A stretch of DNA of 64,000 nucleotides from Chroococcus sp. FPU101 (GCF_017312365.1 NZ_BLJI01000018.1:1-64000); one strand, 5' to 3'; shown: positions 36,857 to 46,545, numbered from the stretch's first letter. Notes: generated by a model from the sequence alone, not told the origin. A program made the numbers and translations.

Positions 36857-37924
36857 ATGGTAATCATGCAAGTTCGCTTTGAAACGTTTACGGTACATAA
36901 ACGCTTCCCTTTAACCATTAGTCGCGGTACAACGGCTGAAAATACGAATATTTGGTTATGCTTACAAGCAGATGATATAGAAGGTTGGGGAGAAGCATCA
37001 CCCTTTTCCATTGTCCAAGAAACGAAAAAAGATACTGACCGAATTATTCAAGAATTAAAGCAGATTACGCCGATTTTAGAACAATTTCATCCCTTAGAAC
37101 GCCAGCAAATCGAAAAACTTATACATCAATATCAAATTTCATCAACCACACGCGCTGCAATTGATATGGCACTCTATGATTGGTTGGGAAAACGGGCTAA
37201 TTTACCTCTGTGGCGGATTCTAGGACTAGATCGTCAGGCGATCGTACCCCTCAGTGTTACTGTGGGGATTAACACCCCAGAAGGCGCAAAAAAACGGGTT
37301 AGAAACTGGTTAGATTTGATGGATGTCAAACTGATTAAGGTTAAATTAGGTTCACCTGAAGGAATTGTAGCCGATCAAAAAATGCTACTCGCAGTCAAAG
37401 AAGAAGCGTCAGATATTCCTTTGATGGTTGATGCAAATGGGGGATGGAATTTAGAACAAGCGTTACAGATGAGTGAATGGTTAGCCCAACAAGGTGTAAT
37501 TTATATTGAACAACCTTTAGCAGTGGGTCAGGAAAAAGATCTATATCAATTGTATCAACGATCGCTTCTACCGATTTTTGTCGATGAAAGTTGCTTCAGT
37601 AGTCAAGATATCCCCCGTCTAGCTTCCTCTGTACATGGGATTAATATCAAAATGATGAAAGCGGGAGGAATAAGTGAGGTCTTACGGATGATTGATATTG
37701 CAAAAGCGTGTGGTTTACAAGTCATGTTCGGTTGTTATTCCGATAGTAGTTTATCAAATACAGCGATGTCTCATTTATCACCTTTAGTAGATTATCTAGA
37801 CTTAGACAGTCATCTAAATTTAATCGATGATCCCTTTATTGGGGCAAAATTAGAGGAAGGAAAATTATTACCCAATGATTTACCTGGTTTAGGAATGACA
37901 AGAGTGATAAATCAATGCGTTTAA
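36857..37924 (+). CDS. Dipeptide epimerase / N-acetyl-D-glutamate racemase-like (enolase superfamily)
   Basis: A 355-residue enolase-superfamily protein of the muconate-lactonizing group. The catalytic lysines are in LIKVKLG (K-x-K) and INIKMMKAGG. Metal ligands are in MVDANGGW, YIEQPLA and FVDESCF. L-Ala-D/L-Glu epimerases have exactly this layout; a closely related enzyme, DgcA, racemizes N-acetyl-D-glutamate. The gene overlaps the DUF1611 gene by ten bases, which is the arrangement seen for DgcA/DgcN in D-glutamate breakdown. Peptidoglycan recycling is the alternative role. A second ATG at 36866 is possible as start. Confidence 0.83.
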   Translation: MVIMQVRFETFTVHKRFPLTISRGTTAENTNIWLCLQADDIEGWGEASPFSIVQETKKDTDRIIQELKQITPILEQFHPLERQQIEKLIHQYQISSTTRAAIDMALYDWLGKRANLPLWRILGLDRQAIVPLSVTVGINTPEGAKKRVRNWLDLMDVKLIKVKLGSPEGIVADQKMLLAVKEEASDIPLMVDANGGWNLEQALQMSEWLAQQGVIYIEQPLAVGQEKDLYQLYQRSLLPIFVDESCFSSQDIPRLASSVHGINIKMMKAGGISEVLRMIDIAKACGLQVMFGCYSDSSLSNTAMSHLSPLVDYLDLDSHLNLIDDPFIGAKLEEGKLLPNDLPGLGMTRVINQCV

Positions 37925-38964
37925 CGTCTGATCACCGAGTTGCTATATTACTTCATGAGGGAATTTCGGGTACACAAGGAAAAACTGGACTTGCTTATAT
38001 CCGCTATGGAGAATCATCTATTGTTGCGGTTATTGATGCCCAAAATGCAGGACAATCTCTAGAAACATTAACAGGAATACCTCAGAATATCCCCATTGTT
38101 GCTCATTTACAGGACGCTTTGCCATATAGTCCAAATGTACTACTGATCGGGATTGCACCATCTGGGGGAATTTTACCCGATACTTGGTTTGCAGAAGTTA
38201 AACTAGCAATAGAAAAAGGAATCTCGATCGTTAATGGTTTACATACCCCGCTATCGCCTCAATTTCCCAATTTAAAACAAGATCAATGGATTTGGGATAT
38301 TCGTCAAGAACCTTTAGGATTAAGAGTTGGGAAAGCAAGGGCTAAATCACTCTCCTGTCAGCGTATCCTCACAATAGGAACGGATATGAGTGTCGGCAAA
38401 ATGTCCACCAGTATCGAACTTAACCGACTCGCTTTAAAAAGAGGCATTAAATCTAAATTTTTGGCGACGGGGCAAGGGGGTATGATGATTTCAGGTGAAG
38501 GAATACCCCTAGATGCCGTTCGTGTGGATTTTGCTGCGGGTGCAGTTGAGCAAATGGTGTTAGATTCGGCGGAAAATCACGATATTCTATGGATTGAGGG
38601 ACAAGGTTCACTCTTACATCCCGGTTCGACGGCTACCTTACCGTTAATTCGTGGCAGTCAACCCACCGTACTGATTTTAGTCCATCGTTTCGGACAAGTC
38701 CATATCAAAGATTTACCCGATATTTTGATTCCTCCTCTGACTGAAGTGATAAAACTGTATGAAATGGTGGCAACTGCTGGCGGAACTTTTGCCCCTGTTA
38801 AAATTAAAGGCATTAGTTTAAATACCTTTCACCTGAAAGAAGAAGCAGCTACTATTGCTATTGCTAAAGTTCAAAAGGAAACGGGTTTACCTTGTACCGA
38901 TGTCGTCAGGTTTGGTGGAGAAGTTTTATTAGATGCAGTCTTAGAAACAAATGTGCAAGTTTAA
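37915..38964 (+). CDS. DUF1611 protein, DgcN-like (D-glutamate N-acetyltransferase)
   Basis: A 349-residue DUF1611 protein. The N-terminal Rossmann-like part carries LLIGIAPSGGILPDTWF. The C-terminal P-loop-like domain has ILTIGTDMSVGKMSTSIELN and FLATGQGGMMISGEGIPLD, then ILWIEGQGSLLHPG. The family includes DgcN, reported to acetylate D-glutamate with acetyl-CoA so that DgcA can racemize it. The ten-base overlap with the epimerase gene makes joint function very likely. I infer D-glutamate or cell-wall peptide catabolism; activity in cyanobacteria has to my knowledge not been established. Confidence 0.8.
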   Translation: MRLTSDHRVAILLHEGISGTQGKTGLAYIRYGESSIVAVIDAQNAGQSLETLTGIPQNIPIVAHLQDALPYSPNVLLIGIAPSGGILPDTWFAEVKLAIEKGISIVNGLHTPLSPQFPNLKQDQWIWDIRQEPLGLRVGKARAKSLSCQRILTIGTDMSVGKMSTSIELNRLALKRGIKSKFLATGQGGMMISGEGIPLDAVRVDFAAGAVEQMVLDSAENHDILWIEGQGSLLHPGSTATLPLIRGSQPTVLILVHRFGQVHIKDLPDILIPPLTEVIKLYEMVATAGGTFAPVKIKGISLNTFHLKEEAATIAIAKVQKETGLPCTDVVRFGGEVLLDAVLETNVQV

Positions 38965-39059
38965 AGTTTTTCAGTAAATTAAGATTATTGACTCTCACTG
39001 AGGATTTTGATATAAGATGTTGAGTGTTCGGCTGTCTAGGTGTTTGTTGAACTTCCCTG

Positions 39060-40547
39060 ATGACCTCTAAACTTTTTGAAAACAGAAAATTGTCCCGTTT
39101 TGATCTAGCGGTAATGCTAACAGTGATTGCGTTGTGTACTGCGATCGCATTAATTCTTTGGCATGGTGATCAAACACCTTTACAGATTAACTATTTTAGT
39201 TGGGCTAGGGAAAAAATCGGGGTACAGGATCGTTATTTTACTTTAGGGTTTAATCGTCCTGTTGATCGAAAAAGTATTGAACAAAACTTAATCATTAACC
39301 CACCTTTACCAGGGAAAATCAGTTGGCAAGGAAATCAACTATTTTATACCCTAAACGAGTTACCTATTTATGGCACCCAATATCAATTACAGTTAAAAGA
39401 GGCAAGAGGCAGATTTAATCCTAATAATCTGTATGCTTTTAATGAAGTTTTTTCTAGTCGCGATCGAGTTTTTGCGTATATCGGTTTACAGGGTTCCGAA
39501 CGCGGTAAATTAATTATCAGCACTTTAAATAAAACTAAAGATAAATTTACAACCGTCAAAAAAACAGTATTAACACCAGGGGATCTCGTTGTCACAAATT
39601 TTCGAGTTTATCCCAATGGGGAAAAAATTTTATTCTCTGCTTTCGATCCTGCTACTGTGGGTTTAGATGTACCTCGGCAACAACTTTATACAGTAACAAC
39701 AGGACTCAGTTTTAAGACTACGACAAAAATACCCCCTAGTGGAAGAATTCAAAGACTTTTGGATGCACAAACCTATCAAAATCTTAAATTTGATCTTTCA
39801 AGTAATGGTCAAACGATTATTGTACAACGAGTCAATCATAATAATCCTGCCGATGCGGGTTTATGGGTTATTTTAGAAGATGGCGAACTGAGACCAATTG
39901 GAATACGAGGGGATGAGTTTTTACTTTCTCCAAATGGTCAAAAAGTAGCAGTTTCTCAACCAGGTGGGGTTGCGATGATTCCTTTAACTAAGAATGGAGG
40001 TTCACCCCAATTTTTATCAGGATATGAGAAAATTATCGAATTTTCTCGTGATGGTACAAAACAGATTATTGTAAAACTTAATTATGATTATAGTCGATCG
40101 CTTTATCAAATGGATGAGCGTCAAGAAGTCCGAGGAATTTTTAGGACAACGAATTCAATTTTAGGGTGTCAGTTTGAACCTAGACAGGAAAGAACGTTAT
40201 ATTGTCTCAAAACAGATTTAGTAATTGGGGATGATAATCGGATTAAAGAAGAACCTTATCTGACTATTGTAGACATTGCAACGGGTCAAGATCTTCCCTT
40301 ATTAGCCTTACCAAATTCTCAAGATGTACAGATGAGTTTATCTCCAGACGGAAAAGCCTTATTATTTGATCAAGTCGTAGCCGTTACTAATCAGACGAAT
40401 AATAATTTAAGGGGTACTAATGAACAAGCAATTGCTAATGGACAGTTGTGGATTTTTTCTGCACCACAAAACGTTAATTTCAAAAACTCCTCGACTATTA
40501 CTACTCAAGAACTAAATACAGGTTTTAAACCTCGTTGGTTTCCTTAA
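39060..40547 (+). CDS. Membrane-anchored beta-propeller-like protein with Ig-like domain
   Basis: A 495-residue protein. Residues about 16-34 (LAVMLTVIALCTAIALILW) form a membrane anchor. Residues about 45-130 resemble a bacterial Ig-like domain of the Big_5/SbsA kind (FTLGFNRPVDRKSIEQNLII; GTQYQLQLKEARG). The rest consists of repeated beta strands of TolB/WD40 style (NFRVYPNGEKILFSAFDP; FDLSSNGQTIIVQRV; EFLLSPNGQKVAVSQ; MSLSPDGKALLFDQV). Function unknown; it is probably a periplasmic scaffold. The next gene starts 32 bases on, so an operon with the AI-2E permease and binding protein is likely. Confidence 0.65.
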   Translation: MTSKLFENRKLSRFDLAVMLTVIALCTAIALILWHGDQTPLQINYFSWAREKIGVQDRYFTLGFNRPVDRKSIEQNLIINPPLPGKISWQGNQLFYTLNELPIYGTQYQLQLKEARGRFNPNNLYAFNEVFSSRDRVFAYIGLQGSERGKLIISTLNKTKDKFTTVKKTVLTPGDLVVTNFRVYPNGEKILFSAFDPATVGLDVPRQQLYTVTTGLSFKTTTKIPPSGRIQRLLDAQTYQNLKFDLSSNGQTIIVQRVNHNNPADAGLWVILEDGELRPIGIRGDEFLLSPNGQKVAVSQPGGVAMIPLTKNGGSPQFLSGYEKIIEFSRDGTKQIIVKLNYDYSRSLYQMDERQEVRGIFRTTNSILGCQFEPRQERTLYCLKTDLVIGDDNRIKEEPYLTIVDIATGQDLPLLALPNSQDVQMSLSPDGKALLFDQVVAVTNQTNNNLRGTNEQAIANGQLWIFSAPQNVNFKNSSTITTQELNTGFKPRWFP

Positions 40548-40579
40548 AATTATTCAATAATTATTATTAGGTATTTACG

Positions 40580-41656
40580 GTGAAGTTTGGTCAGTGGCTT
40601 GGTTTTATAGTGTTTTTAGTTTCTCTTTATGTGCTATGGGAAATTCGTCAGTTATTGCTACTCATTTTTACGGCGGTTGTTTTTGTTGTTGCTCTCAATC
40701 GAATTGTTAAACAAATTCAACGATTTGGAGTTAGAAAAAACTTAGCAATTTTGCTCACACTCGTTTTAGGTGCAGTGATAGCCATCCTATTTTTTAGTTT
40801 AATTGTTCCACCATTTTTAGAACAATTTCAAAAGCTAATTGACCTCATGCCGCAAGCTTGGGAACAAATTCGGCGAGCGTATACGATTTTAAGACAACAA
40901 CAAACTGAGTTAGAATGGTTGCCGCAAATTCCTCCTCTTAGTGATATTATTCAACAACAAATTCAACCCTTAAGTAGTAGGATATTCGCAAATTTCTTTG
41001 CGCTTTTTTCTAATTCTTTAACTATGGCATTACAATTTCTTTTTGTGCTGATTCTCATGTTAATGATTTTGATTAATCCGCACAAATATCGACAAAGTTT
41101 CTTACAATTATTTCCCTCTTTTTATCGCAGACGTGCCGATGAAGTAATGACACTTTCAGAAGAAGCTTTAGGAGGATGGTTAGTCGGCATTTTAATTAGT
41201 TCTACGTTTGTTGGTCTTTTAAGTGGGATGGGTTTATTATTTTTGCAAGTGAATCTTGTTTTAGTTCATGCACTGATGGCGGGGTTACTGAATTTTATCC
41301 CCAATATTGGCCCAACATTAAGTATAGTTTTTCCTTTAATGATTGCATTGATTGATTCGCCAATTAAAATTATTCCAATTGTTGTTTTATATTTTATTAT
41401 TCAAAATGTAGAAAGTTATTTATTAACGCCAACTGTAATGGCTAAACAAGTTTCTTTACTTCCAGCTATTACTTTAATGGCTCAAATTTTCTTTGCTCAA
41501 ACTTTTGGTATTTTGGGTTTATTACTCGCTTTACCTCTGACGGTTGTTGCTAAAACTTGGTTAGATGAGGTTTTATTTAAAGATATTTTAGATCAATGGC
41601 AACTCAAACCTAGTTTTTTAAGTCAACAAAAACATGAAGACCAAACATCTCTCTAA
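40580..41656 (+). CDS. AI-2E family transporter (PerM-like permease), second copy
   Basis: A 358-residue protein with helices at the N-terminus (IVFLVSLYVLWEIRQLLLLI), a soluble central region (PQAWEQIRRAYTILRQQQTE) and the C-terminal helical block with LMAGLLNFIPNIGPTLSIVF and PTVMAKQVSLLPAITLMAQI. It is the same family as 28049-29125 but clearly diverged. The start is GTG. The downstream binding-protein gene overlaps its end by 23 bases. The transported substance is unknown. Confidence 0.86.
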   Translation: MKFGQWLGFIVFLVSLYVLWEIRQLLLLIFTAVVFVVALNRIVKQIQRFGVRKNLAILLTLVLGAVIAILFFSLIVPPFLEQFQKLIDLMPQAWEQIRRAYTILRQQQTELEWLPQIPPLSDIIQQQIQPLSSRIFANFFALFSNSLTMALQFLFVLILMLMILINPHKYRQSFLQLFPSFYRRRADEVMTLSEEALGGWLVGILISSTFVGLLSGMGLLFLQVNLVLVHALMAGLLNFIPNIGPTLSIVFPLMIALIDSPIKIIPIVVLYFIIQNVESYLLTPTVMAKQVSLLPAITLMAQIFFAQTFGILGLLLALPLTVVAKTWLDEVLFKDILDQWQLKPSFLSQQKHEDQTSL

Positions 41657-42503
41657 ATTAATCCTTGCTTTTATCTTAATGGGTACGGCTTTTCCGAGTT
41701 CATTAAAAGCACAACCAACAACGGTTTTAGAAAGAATACAAGAAACGGGATTAATTCGAGTGGGAATTCGCGAGGATGCTGTTCCTTTTGGTTATCGAAA
41801 TTCAGAAAATAATCTTTCTGGTTTATGTCTAGATTTTGTTAATTTATTGCGAACTAGACTACAAAAAGAATTACAGCGAAATATCTTGAGTGTTAAGATC
41901 TTTCAATCGACACTGTTTAATCGTTATGATTTAATCCAAGATCAAGTTATTGATTTAGAATGTGGCCCCAATACCATTCAAACAGAACCAATTGAAGGAG
42001 TTAGTTATTCTAAACCATTTCTAGTGACAGGCACCCAATTTTTGATTAGAAAACCAGAACGCTCTCAGTTTAATTTTAAAGGAACCCTTAATGGACTAAC
42101 TATCGGGGTTTTGCGGGGAACTTCAACCGAAGCGTTTATTAAAGAGAATTATCCTTCAGCAACGATTCAACAATTTCAAGGCCCCACAGGAAGAGTTAGA
42201 GGAATTCAAGCTGTACAACGAGAAACAATTGACGCTTTTGTCAGTGATGGCATTTTGTTAATTGGTGAAGCAATTTTACTTAGGTTAAATCTAGATGAAG
42301 ATTATGCGATTGTTCCCAGTCGTCCTTTAAGTTGCGAGTATTATGGCATGATTTTGCCCGCCAATGACCCACAATGGCAAACTATTGTTAATGAAACCAT
42401 TGATGTAGCACGTTCACAATTGATTATTGCGGACTGGTTTAGTATTGTTAATACATATCTTCAAGAAACCAATATTAATTGTCCAAATCTCGATTTACAG
42501 TAA
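41634..42503 (+). CDS. Amino-acid-type periplasmic binding protein (SBP_bac_3)
   Basis: A 289-residue exported protein. The signal peptide KHLSKLILAFILMGTAFPSSLKAQ is followed by VLERIQETGLIRVGIREDAV and PFGYRNSENNLSGLCLDFVN, the standard opening of family 3 solute-binding proteins for polar amino acids. Later blocks are IDLECGPNTIQTEPIEGV, GLTIGVLRGTSTEAFIKENY and AIVPSRPLSCEYYGMILP. No permease or ATPase gene is adjacent, so it either serves a distant importer or acts as a sensor. It overlaps the preceding permease gene by 23 bases. Confidence 0.83.
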   Translation: MKTKHLSKLILAFILMGTAFPSSLKAQPTTVLERIQETGLIRVGIREDAVPFGYRNSENNLSGLCLDFVNLLRTRLQKELQRNILSVKIFQSTLFNRYDLIQDQVIDLECGPNTIQTEPIEGVSYSKPFLVTGTQFLIRKPERSQFNFKGTLNGLTIGVLRGTSTEAFIKENYPSATIQQFQGPTGRVRGIQAVQRETIDAFVSDGILLIGEAILLRLNLDEDYAIVPSRPLSCEYYGMILPANDPQWQTIVNETIDVARSQLIIADWFSIVNTYLQETNINCPNLDLQ

Positions 42504-42598
42504 TTTTACGGAGATTGATCAGTTCTTCTTGAAAAGTTTATAGATCCTTTCCTAAAAAACACTTAGAATAACAAAACAATAAGAAGGAGGATCGGGCT

Positions 42599-42751
42599 AT
42601 GGAAAGAGTCATGTACCACTTGTCTATTCTAATCGCGAGTACTTCGATCGGATTATTTTTAATTTCTACTCATTTGATTAACGCAGAACAACGTAATATT
42701 ACTGAAGCCTTATCTGAGGATACCTCTTTAACCTCAGTTTGGCTAAAATAA
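42599..42751 (+). CDS. Small hypothetical membrane or exported protein, 50 aa
   Basis: A short ORF with the best ribosome site in its neighbourhood: AAGGAGG at 42584-42590, eight bases before the ATG. The protein starts MERVMYHLSILIASTSIGLF and continues LISTHLINAEQ, that is, a basic start and a hydrophobic stretch of about 18 residues, then a polar acidic tail (EALSEDTSLTS) ending VWLK. It could be a membrane peptide or a secreted one with cleavage near NAEQ. I recognise no family. It stands between the binding-protein gene and msrA. Confidence 0.55.
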   Translation: MERVMYHLSILIASTSIGLFLISTHLINAEQRNITEALSEDTSLTSVWLK

Positions 42752-42847
42752 TCCCTAACCCATCGATGGGCGGTAAATCACACTCCCAACCGAAACGAAA
42801 AGTGTGAAAAAATGTAAAGTAAAGCATTTAGATAAACGGTCATCGTT

Positions 42848-43510
42848 ATGGTGTTATTTGGATTTGGCAAAAAATCGACTCTCCCTAAAGCAGAGGAAGC
42901 TTTACCTGGACGTTCTGAAAAGATGCCCGTTCCAGCAAGTCATTATGTGAATGGACATCCGCTTAAACCACCTTTCCCCGAAGGTCTAGAAACGGCGATG
43001 TTTGGCTTGGGTTGTTTTTGGGGTGCAGAACGCAAATTTTGGCAGCTAGACGGTGTATATACAACGGCTGTCGGTTATGCTGCGGGGCATACTCCTAATC
43101 CTACCTATCAAGAAGTCTGTACGGGCATGACGGGTCATAATGAAGTCGTGTTAGTTGTTTATGATCCTAAAGTGATTAGCTACGAAACCCTACTAAAAGT
43201 GTTCTGGGAAAGCCACAACCCCACCCAAGGAATGCGTCAAGGAAATGATTCAGGTACGCAATATCGCTCAGGTATTTATACCTATACTGATGAACTAAAG
43301 AAACTAGCCGAAGCATCACGGGAGATGTATCAAAAGGCTTTAAATGCGTCTAAATATGGCACAATTACTACAGAAATTTTAGATGCGCCTGAATTTTATT
43401 ATGCTGAAGCGTATCATCAGCAATATCTCGCAAAAAACCCGAATGGTTATTGCGGGTTAGGGGGAACGAATGTCGAGTGTCCCATTCCTCTTAATGTTCA
43501 GTTGAATTAG
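42848..43510 (+). CDS. msrA: Peptide methionine-S-sulfoxide reductase MsrA
   Basis: Repairs methionine-S-sulfoxide in proteins (EC 1.8.4.11). The catalytic Cys is C56 in [10 protein letters not shown]. Other family blocks are [59 protein letters not shown] and the C-terminal [18 protein letters not shown] with likely resolving cysteines. The 220 residues include a roughly 45-residue N-terminal extension, common in cyanobacteria. It is monocistronic and convergent with the beta-helix gene. Confidence 0.95.
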   Translation: MVLFGFGKKSTLPKAEEALPGRSEKMPVPASHYVNGHPLKPPFPEGLETAMFGLGCFWGAERKFWQLDGVYTTAVGYAAGHTPNPTYQEVCTGMTGHNEVVLVVYDPKVISYETLLKVFWESHNPTQGMRQGNDSGTQYRSGIYTYTDELKKLAEASREMYQKALNASKYGTITTEILDAPEFYYAEAYHQQYLAKNPNGYCGLGGTNVECPIPLNVQLN

Positions 43511-43519
43511 ATTTAGTTT

Positions 43520-43537
43520 GGTGGGGTCATACCCACC
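43520..43537. terminator. Hairpin between msrA and the beta-helix gene
   Basis: GGTGGG at 43520-43525 pairs with CCCACC at 43532-43537 around GTCATA, in a 57-base gap between convergent genes. No T tract. Confidence 0.5.
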
Positions 43538-43567
43538 TCATTGAATTTAGCAAGATTGTCAGGTTAA

Positions 43568-45478
43568 CTACGCAACACGACGACCCTCAAAATAACCCTG
43601 TTCAATATAATGTTCAGTCGCTAGAGTAGGATTACCCCCATAAGCACCAGCAACATCAGGGTTTAAACTCATATAGGAAAATGGATCGAATGTCACTTGT
43701 CTTCCTTCATTGCGCCCAGAGAAGAGATAATGATTAGATCCTGCTTCAAGATTATAGCTAAAGGCTTGAATTAGATCGCCGTGTGAGGCAAGATAACGAT
43801 CGCTTGGGAATAAATTAGGGTTTCTTCCTTCATAAAAACCACTTGTCATGTAATGTTGTGTGGCGACTTCTGTATTTGTGCCATAGACACCTAACAAATC
43901 ACTATAGGAATTGAGATAACGCGCAGGATCAAAAGAAGTGGTTGAACGACCCTCAAAATAACCATTTGTAATGTAGTGTTGAGTCGCCGCAGTTGTATTT
44001 AAACCGAAAACTGGAATGAGATCGGTATTAGAAGCCACATAGCGGTAGGGGTCAAAACTATCGGTACTCCTGCCTTCAAAAATGCCGTAGTTATAATAAT
44101 GATTAAGTAAGGCTTGTAAATTGTCGCCAAAAATGGGAATGAGATCGGGGTTCGATGCGCCATATTCGGCGGGGTCAATAATGTATTCAAATGCACCGAT
44201 ATCAACCGTTCCGACAATCCGAGGATAACCATTACCCCGTTGATCAAAAGGAATCAGTTCACCTGTATTACCATTACCATTAAGGTCAAAGCTATCGGCA
44301 CTTACTAAAACGTTATTTCCTCTATCAATAGCGGGACTACCATTGAGTAAAGCATGAGTTAACGTGATCCCACCATTATTCTGTAACGGGCTAAGTCTAG
44401 CATTAGGATTAATAATATCTGTGCCTGTTCCCAGTGTCCCCCCTAACTCTTGTTCAATACGACCTATTAAGTTATTCGCATTGCCATTCATATCTCCATC
44501 AAGATTGCCAAAAACACTGATAAAGACAGCAACATCTGGATTTTCATCACTAAAATTACCTGCAACGATCGTATTTTTTAGATTAACGGTTCCTCCATCA
44601 ACATAAATACCACCGCCTTGAGTTGGATCAGAAAACTCAGTTGTAGAAATATTATTAGTAATAGTGCTGTTAGTAACGTTAACGAGTCCTTCATTAACTA
44701 AAATCCCTGCTCCACCATCATCCGCTTGATCTAAATTACTGCTAATGGTCGTGTTATTTAGTCCTAATGTAGCGAAAAAGTTGTAAATCCCTCCACCTAG
44801 ATTGTAACTGATCGTGCTACTGTCGATAGTTGCTGTACTGGTACTGCCATAATTAGCCAATCCTACACCTCTATTGTCGCTGATGGTTGTATTGATGAGG
44901 AAAAGGGTTTGCTCATTTGTAATTCCTCCACCAAGCACACTGGATCGATTATTGATCACCGTACTATTAACAAGAGTTAATGTACCTTGATTATTAATTC
45001 CACCACCACCACCCCCACCAAAGCTAGAAGTTTCTAAACTGGTATTACCTGTAACGATCGTATTCGTTATAAACCCTTGACTTCCTAGGGTAATTTGAAT
45101 ACCTCCGCCCTCAATAATGCTCGATCCTCCAGTAATAATTAAATTATTGAGAGCTAAAGTAGATCTTTCATCATTATCAGAAGTACCAACCGTAAAAACT
45201 CGATCTCGTGTTACTAAACGTGAAGCATCGATGATCGCTGGTTGACCCTGAGCGACAATTGTTACATTCGCTCTATTGATAATATTTAAGTCGCCACCTC
45301 TAGTATCATCATTGATCGATGCTGCTGTCAGTTGATAGGTAGCACCACCTGTTAAGTTAATGACGTAAGCATTATTCGGATCATTATTAGCAATGATAAT
45401 TGCATCTCGTAGCGATAAACCATTCGCTGCACTACCATCATTTTGATCATCTGTTGTATCGACAAATAGTTCAGTCAT
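43568..45478 (-). CDS. Parallel beta-helix surface protein with C-terminal 41-residue repeats
   Basis: About 636 residues. Residues 1 to about 430 form a right-handed beta-helix of the choice-of-anchor Q kind (GLSLRDAIIIANNDPNNAYV; repeated NSTIxNN, GGGI turns; ending GTVDIGAFEY). The last 200 or so residues are five repeats of about 41 residues with the pattern FDPxRYLASxxDLIxxFGxN followed by xHYxxxGxxEGR. Such repeats occur in exported cyanobacterial proteins, probably as surface or export modules. There is no classical signal peptide, so a C-terminal signal is likely. A TTG at 45484 would add two residues; the ATG at 45478 is preferred. Function unknown, perhaps adhesion or polysaccharide binding. 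Confidence 0.8.
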   Translation of the reverse strand: MTELFVDTTDDQNDGSAANGLSLRDAIIIANNDPNNAYVINLTGGATYQLTAASINDDTRGGDLNIINRANVTIVAQGQPAIIDASRLVTRDRVFTVGTSDNDERSTLALNNLIITGGSSIIEGGGIQITLGSQGFITNTIVTGNTSLETSSFGGGGGGGINNQGTLTLVNSTVINNRSSVLGGGITNEQTLFLINTTISDNRGVGLANYGSTSTATIDSSTISYNLGGGIYNFFATLGLNNTTISSNLDQADDGGAGILVNEGLVNVTNSTITNNISTTEFSDPTQGGGIYVDGGTVNLKNTIVAGNFSDENPDVAVFISVFGNLDGDMNGNANNLIGRIEQELGGTLGTGTDIINPNARLSPLQNNGGITLTHALLNGSPAIDRGNNVLVSADSFDLNGNGNTGELIPFDQRGNGYPRIVGTVDIGAFEYIIDPAEYGASNPDLIPIFGDNLQALLNHYYNYGIFEGRSTDSFDPYRYVASNTDLIPVFGLNTTAATQHYITNGYFEGRSTTSFDPARYLNSYSDLLGVYGTNTEVATQHYMTSGFYEGRNPNLFPSDRYLASHGDLIQAFSYNLEAGSNHYLFSGRNEGRQVTFDPFSYMSLNPDVAGAYGGNPTLATEHYIEQGYFEGRRVA

Positions 45479-45723
45479 CTTCAAATAATAAATTAATTGG
45501 ACAATCTTGCGTTTTGACTCGCGGTCAGCCTAAAGTTGATTTTCCTTCATTTAATTTATTGATAAAATATCCAAAAGAAATATAATTGAAATGATTTGTA
45601 TTCAAAGTAGTATCTAAAAATGATTAACATACGTTTTAGATCATAAATCTCTCTTGAAAAAGCAATCATAAATAAAAAATAAAGATTTTTGACTTAGAAT
45701 TGATATAGACTTTCTTTCTTCCC

Positions 45724-46545
45724 ATGACGCAAATTTCCCCATTTTTCCTCAATGTAGAGATTCAAGGAAAAGGTGAGCCAATTTTATGTCTACATGGTCA
45801 TCCAGGCTCAAGTAAGAGTTTATCTGTATTTACGGATCATCTTGCTCAACAGTATCAGACGGTTGCACCCGATCTTCGAGGATACGGAAAAAGTCGTTAT
45901 CAGGGTAAGTTTAAGATGCAGGATCATTTAACAGATTTGACTGCACTTTTAGATCAAAATCAAATTGAGGAATGCTGGTTACTGGGATGGTCTTTAGGAG
46001 GAATTCTAGCACTAGAATTAGCTCTAGCGAATCCAAAACGTTTTAAAGGATTAATTCTAATTGCGTCGGCGGCGCGTCCTTTTGGCAATCATCCGCCGAT
46101 TCGATGGTACGATTTAGTATTTACAGGAATTTCGGGTTTAATTAATGCAGTCAAACCAGGATGGCAATGGAATATTGAAACCTTTGGTAAGCGATCGCTA
46201 TTCCGTTACTTGATTACACAGCAAACGCCGCAAGCCTATAATTATATTGCTTCTTATGGAACTCCTGCTTATTTACAAACCTCTCGCGCTGCCGAAAAAG
46301 CTCTCTTTGAAGCCTTGGGTTTAGGTTACAATCGCTTAAAAGATCTAAAAATCTTAGAGATGCCTTGTTTGGTTTTAGCAGGTGCAGATGATCGTCATAT
46401 CACCAGTCGTGCGAGTCAAGAAACAGCAGAACATTTAAAAAATTGTACTTGGAAATGCTACCCTGATACAGCCCATTTATTTCCTTGGGAAATCCCTGAG
46501 CAAGTGCTAAATGATATTGATGATTGGTTAGAAATCAATCATTAA
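45724..46545 (+). CDS. Alpha/beta hydrolase
   Basis: A 273-residue alpha/beta hydrolase fold protein. The oxyanion block is LCLHGHPGSSKSL, the nucleophile is S90 in LLGWSLGGILAL, the acid is in LAGADDRHIT and the histidine is in DTAHLFPWE. The block DLRGYGKSRYQGKF is typical. The family covers esterases, haloperoxidase-like and C-C hydrolases; the substrate is unknown. The gene stands alone. Confidence 0.87.
   Translation: MTQISPFFLNVEIQGKGEPILCLHGHPGSSKSLSVFTDHLAQQYQTVAPDLRGYGKSRYQGKFKMQDHLTDLTALLDQNQIEECWLLGWSLGGILALELALANPKRFKGLILIASAARPFGNHPPIRWYDLVFTGISGLINAVKPGWQWNIETFGKRSLFRYLITQQTPQAYNYIASYGTPAYLQTSRAAEKALFEALGLGYNRLKDLKILEMPCLVLAGADDRHITSRASQETAEHLKNCTWKCYPDTAHLFPWEIPEQVLNDIDDWLEINH

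Noticed and set aside
42760-42771. CCCATCGATGGG palindrome as terminator of the small ORF
   Set aside because: There is no loop or T tract; a 12-bp restriction-site-like palindrome is not enough.
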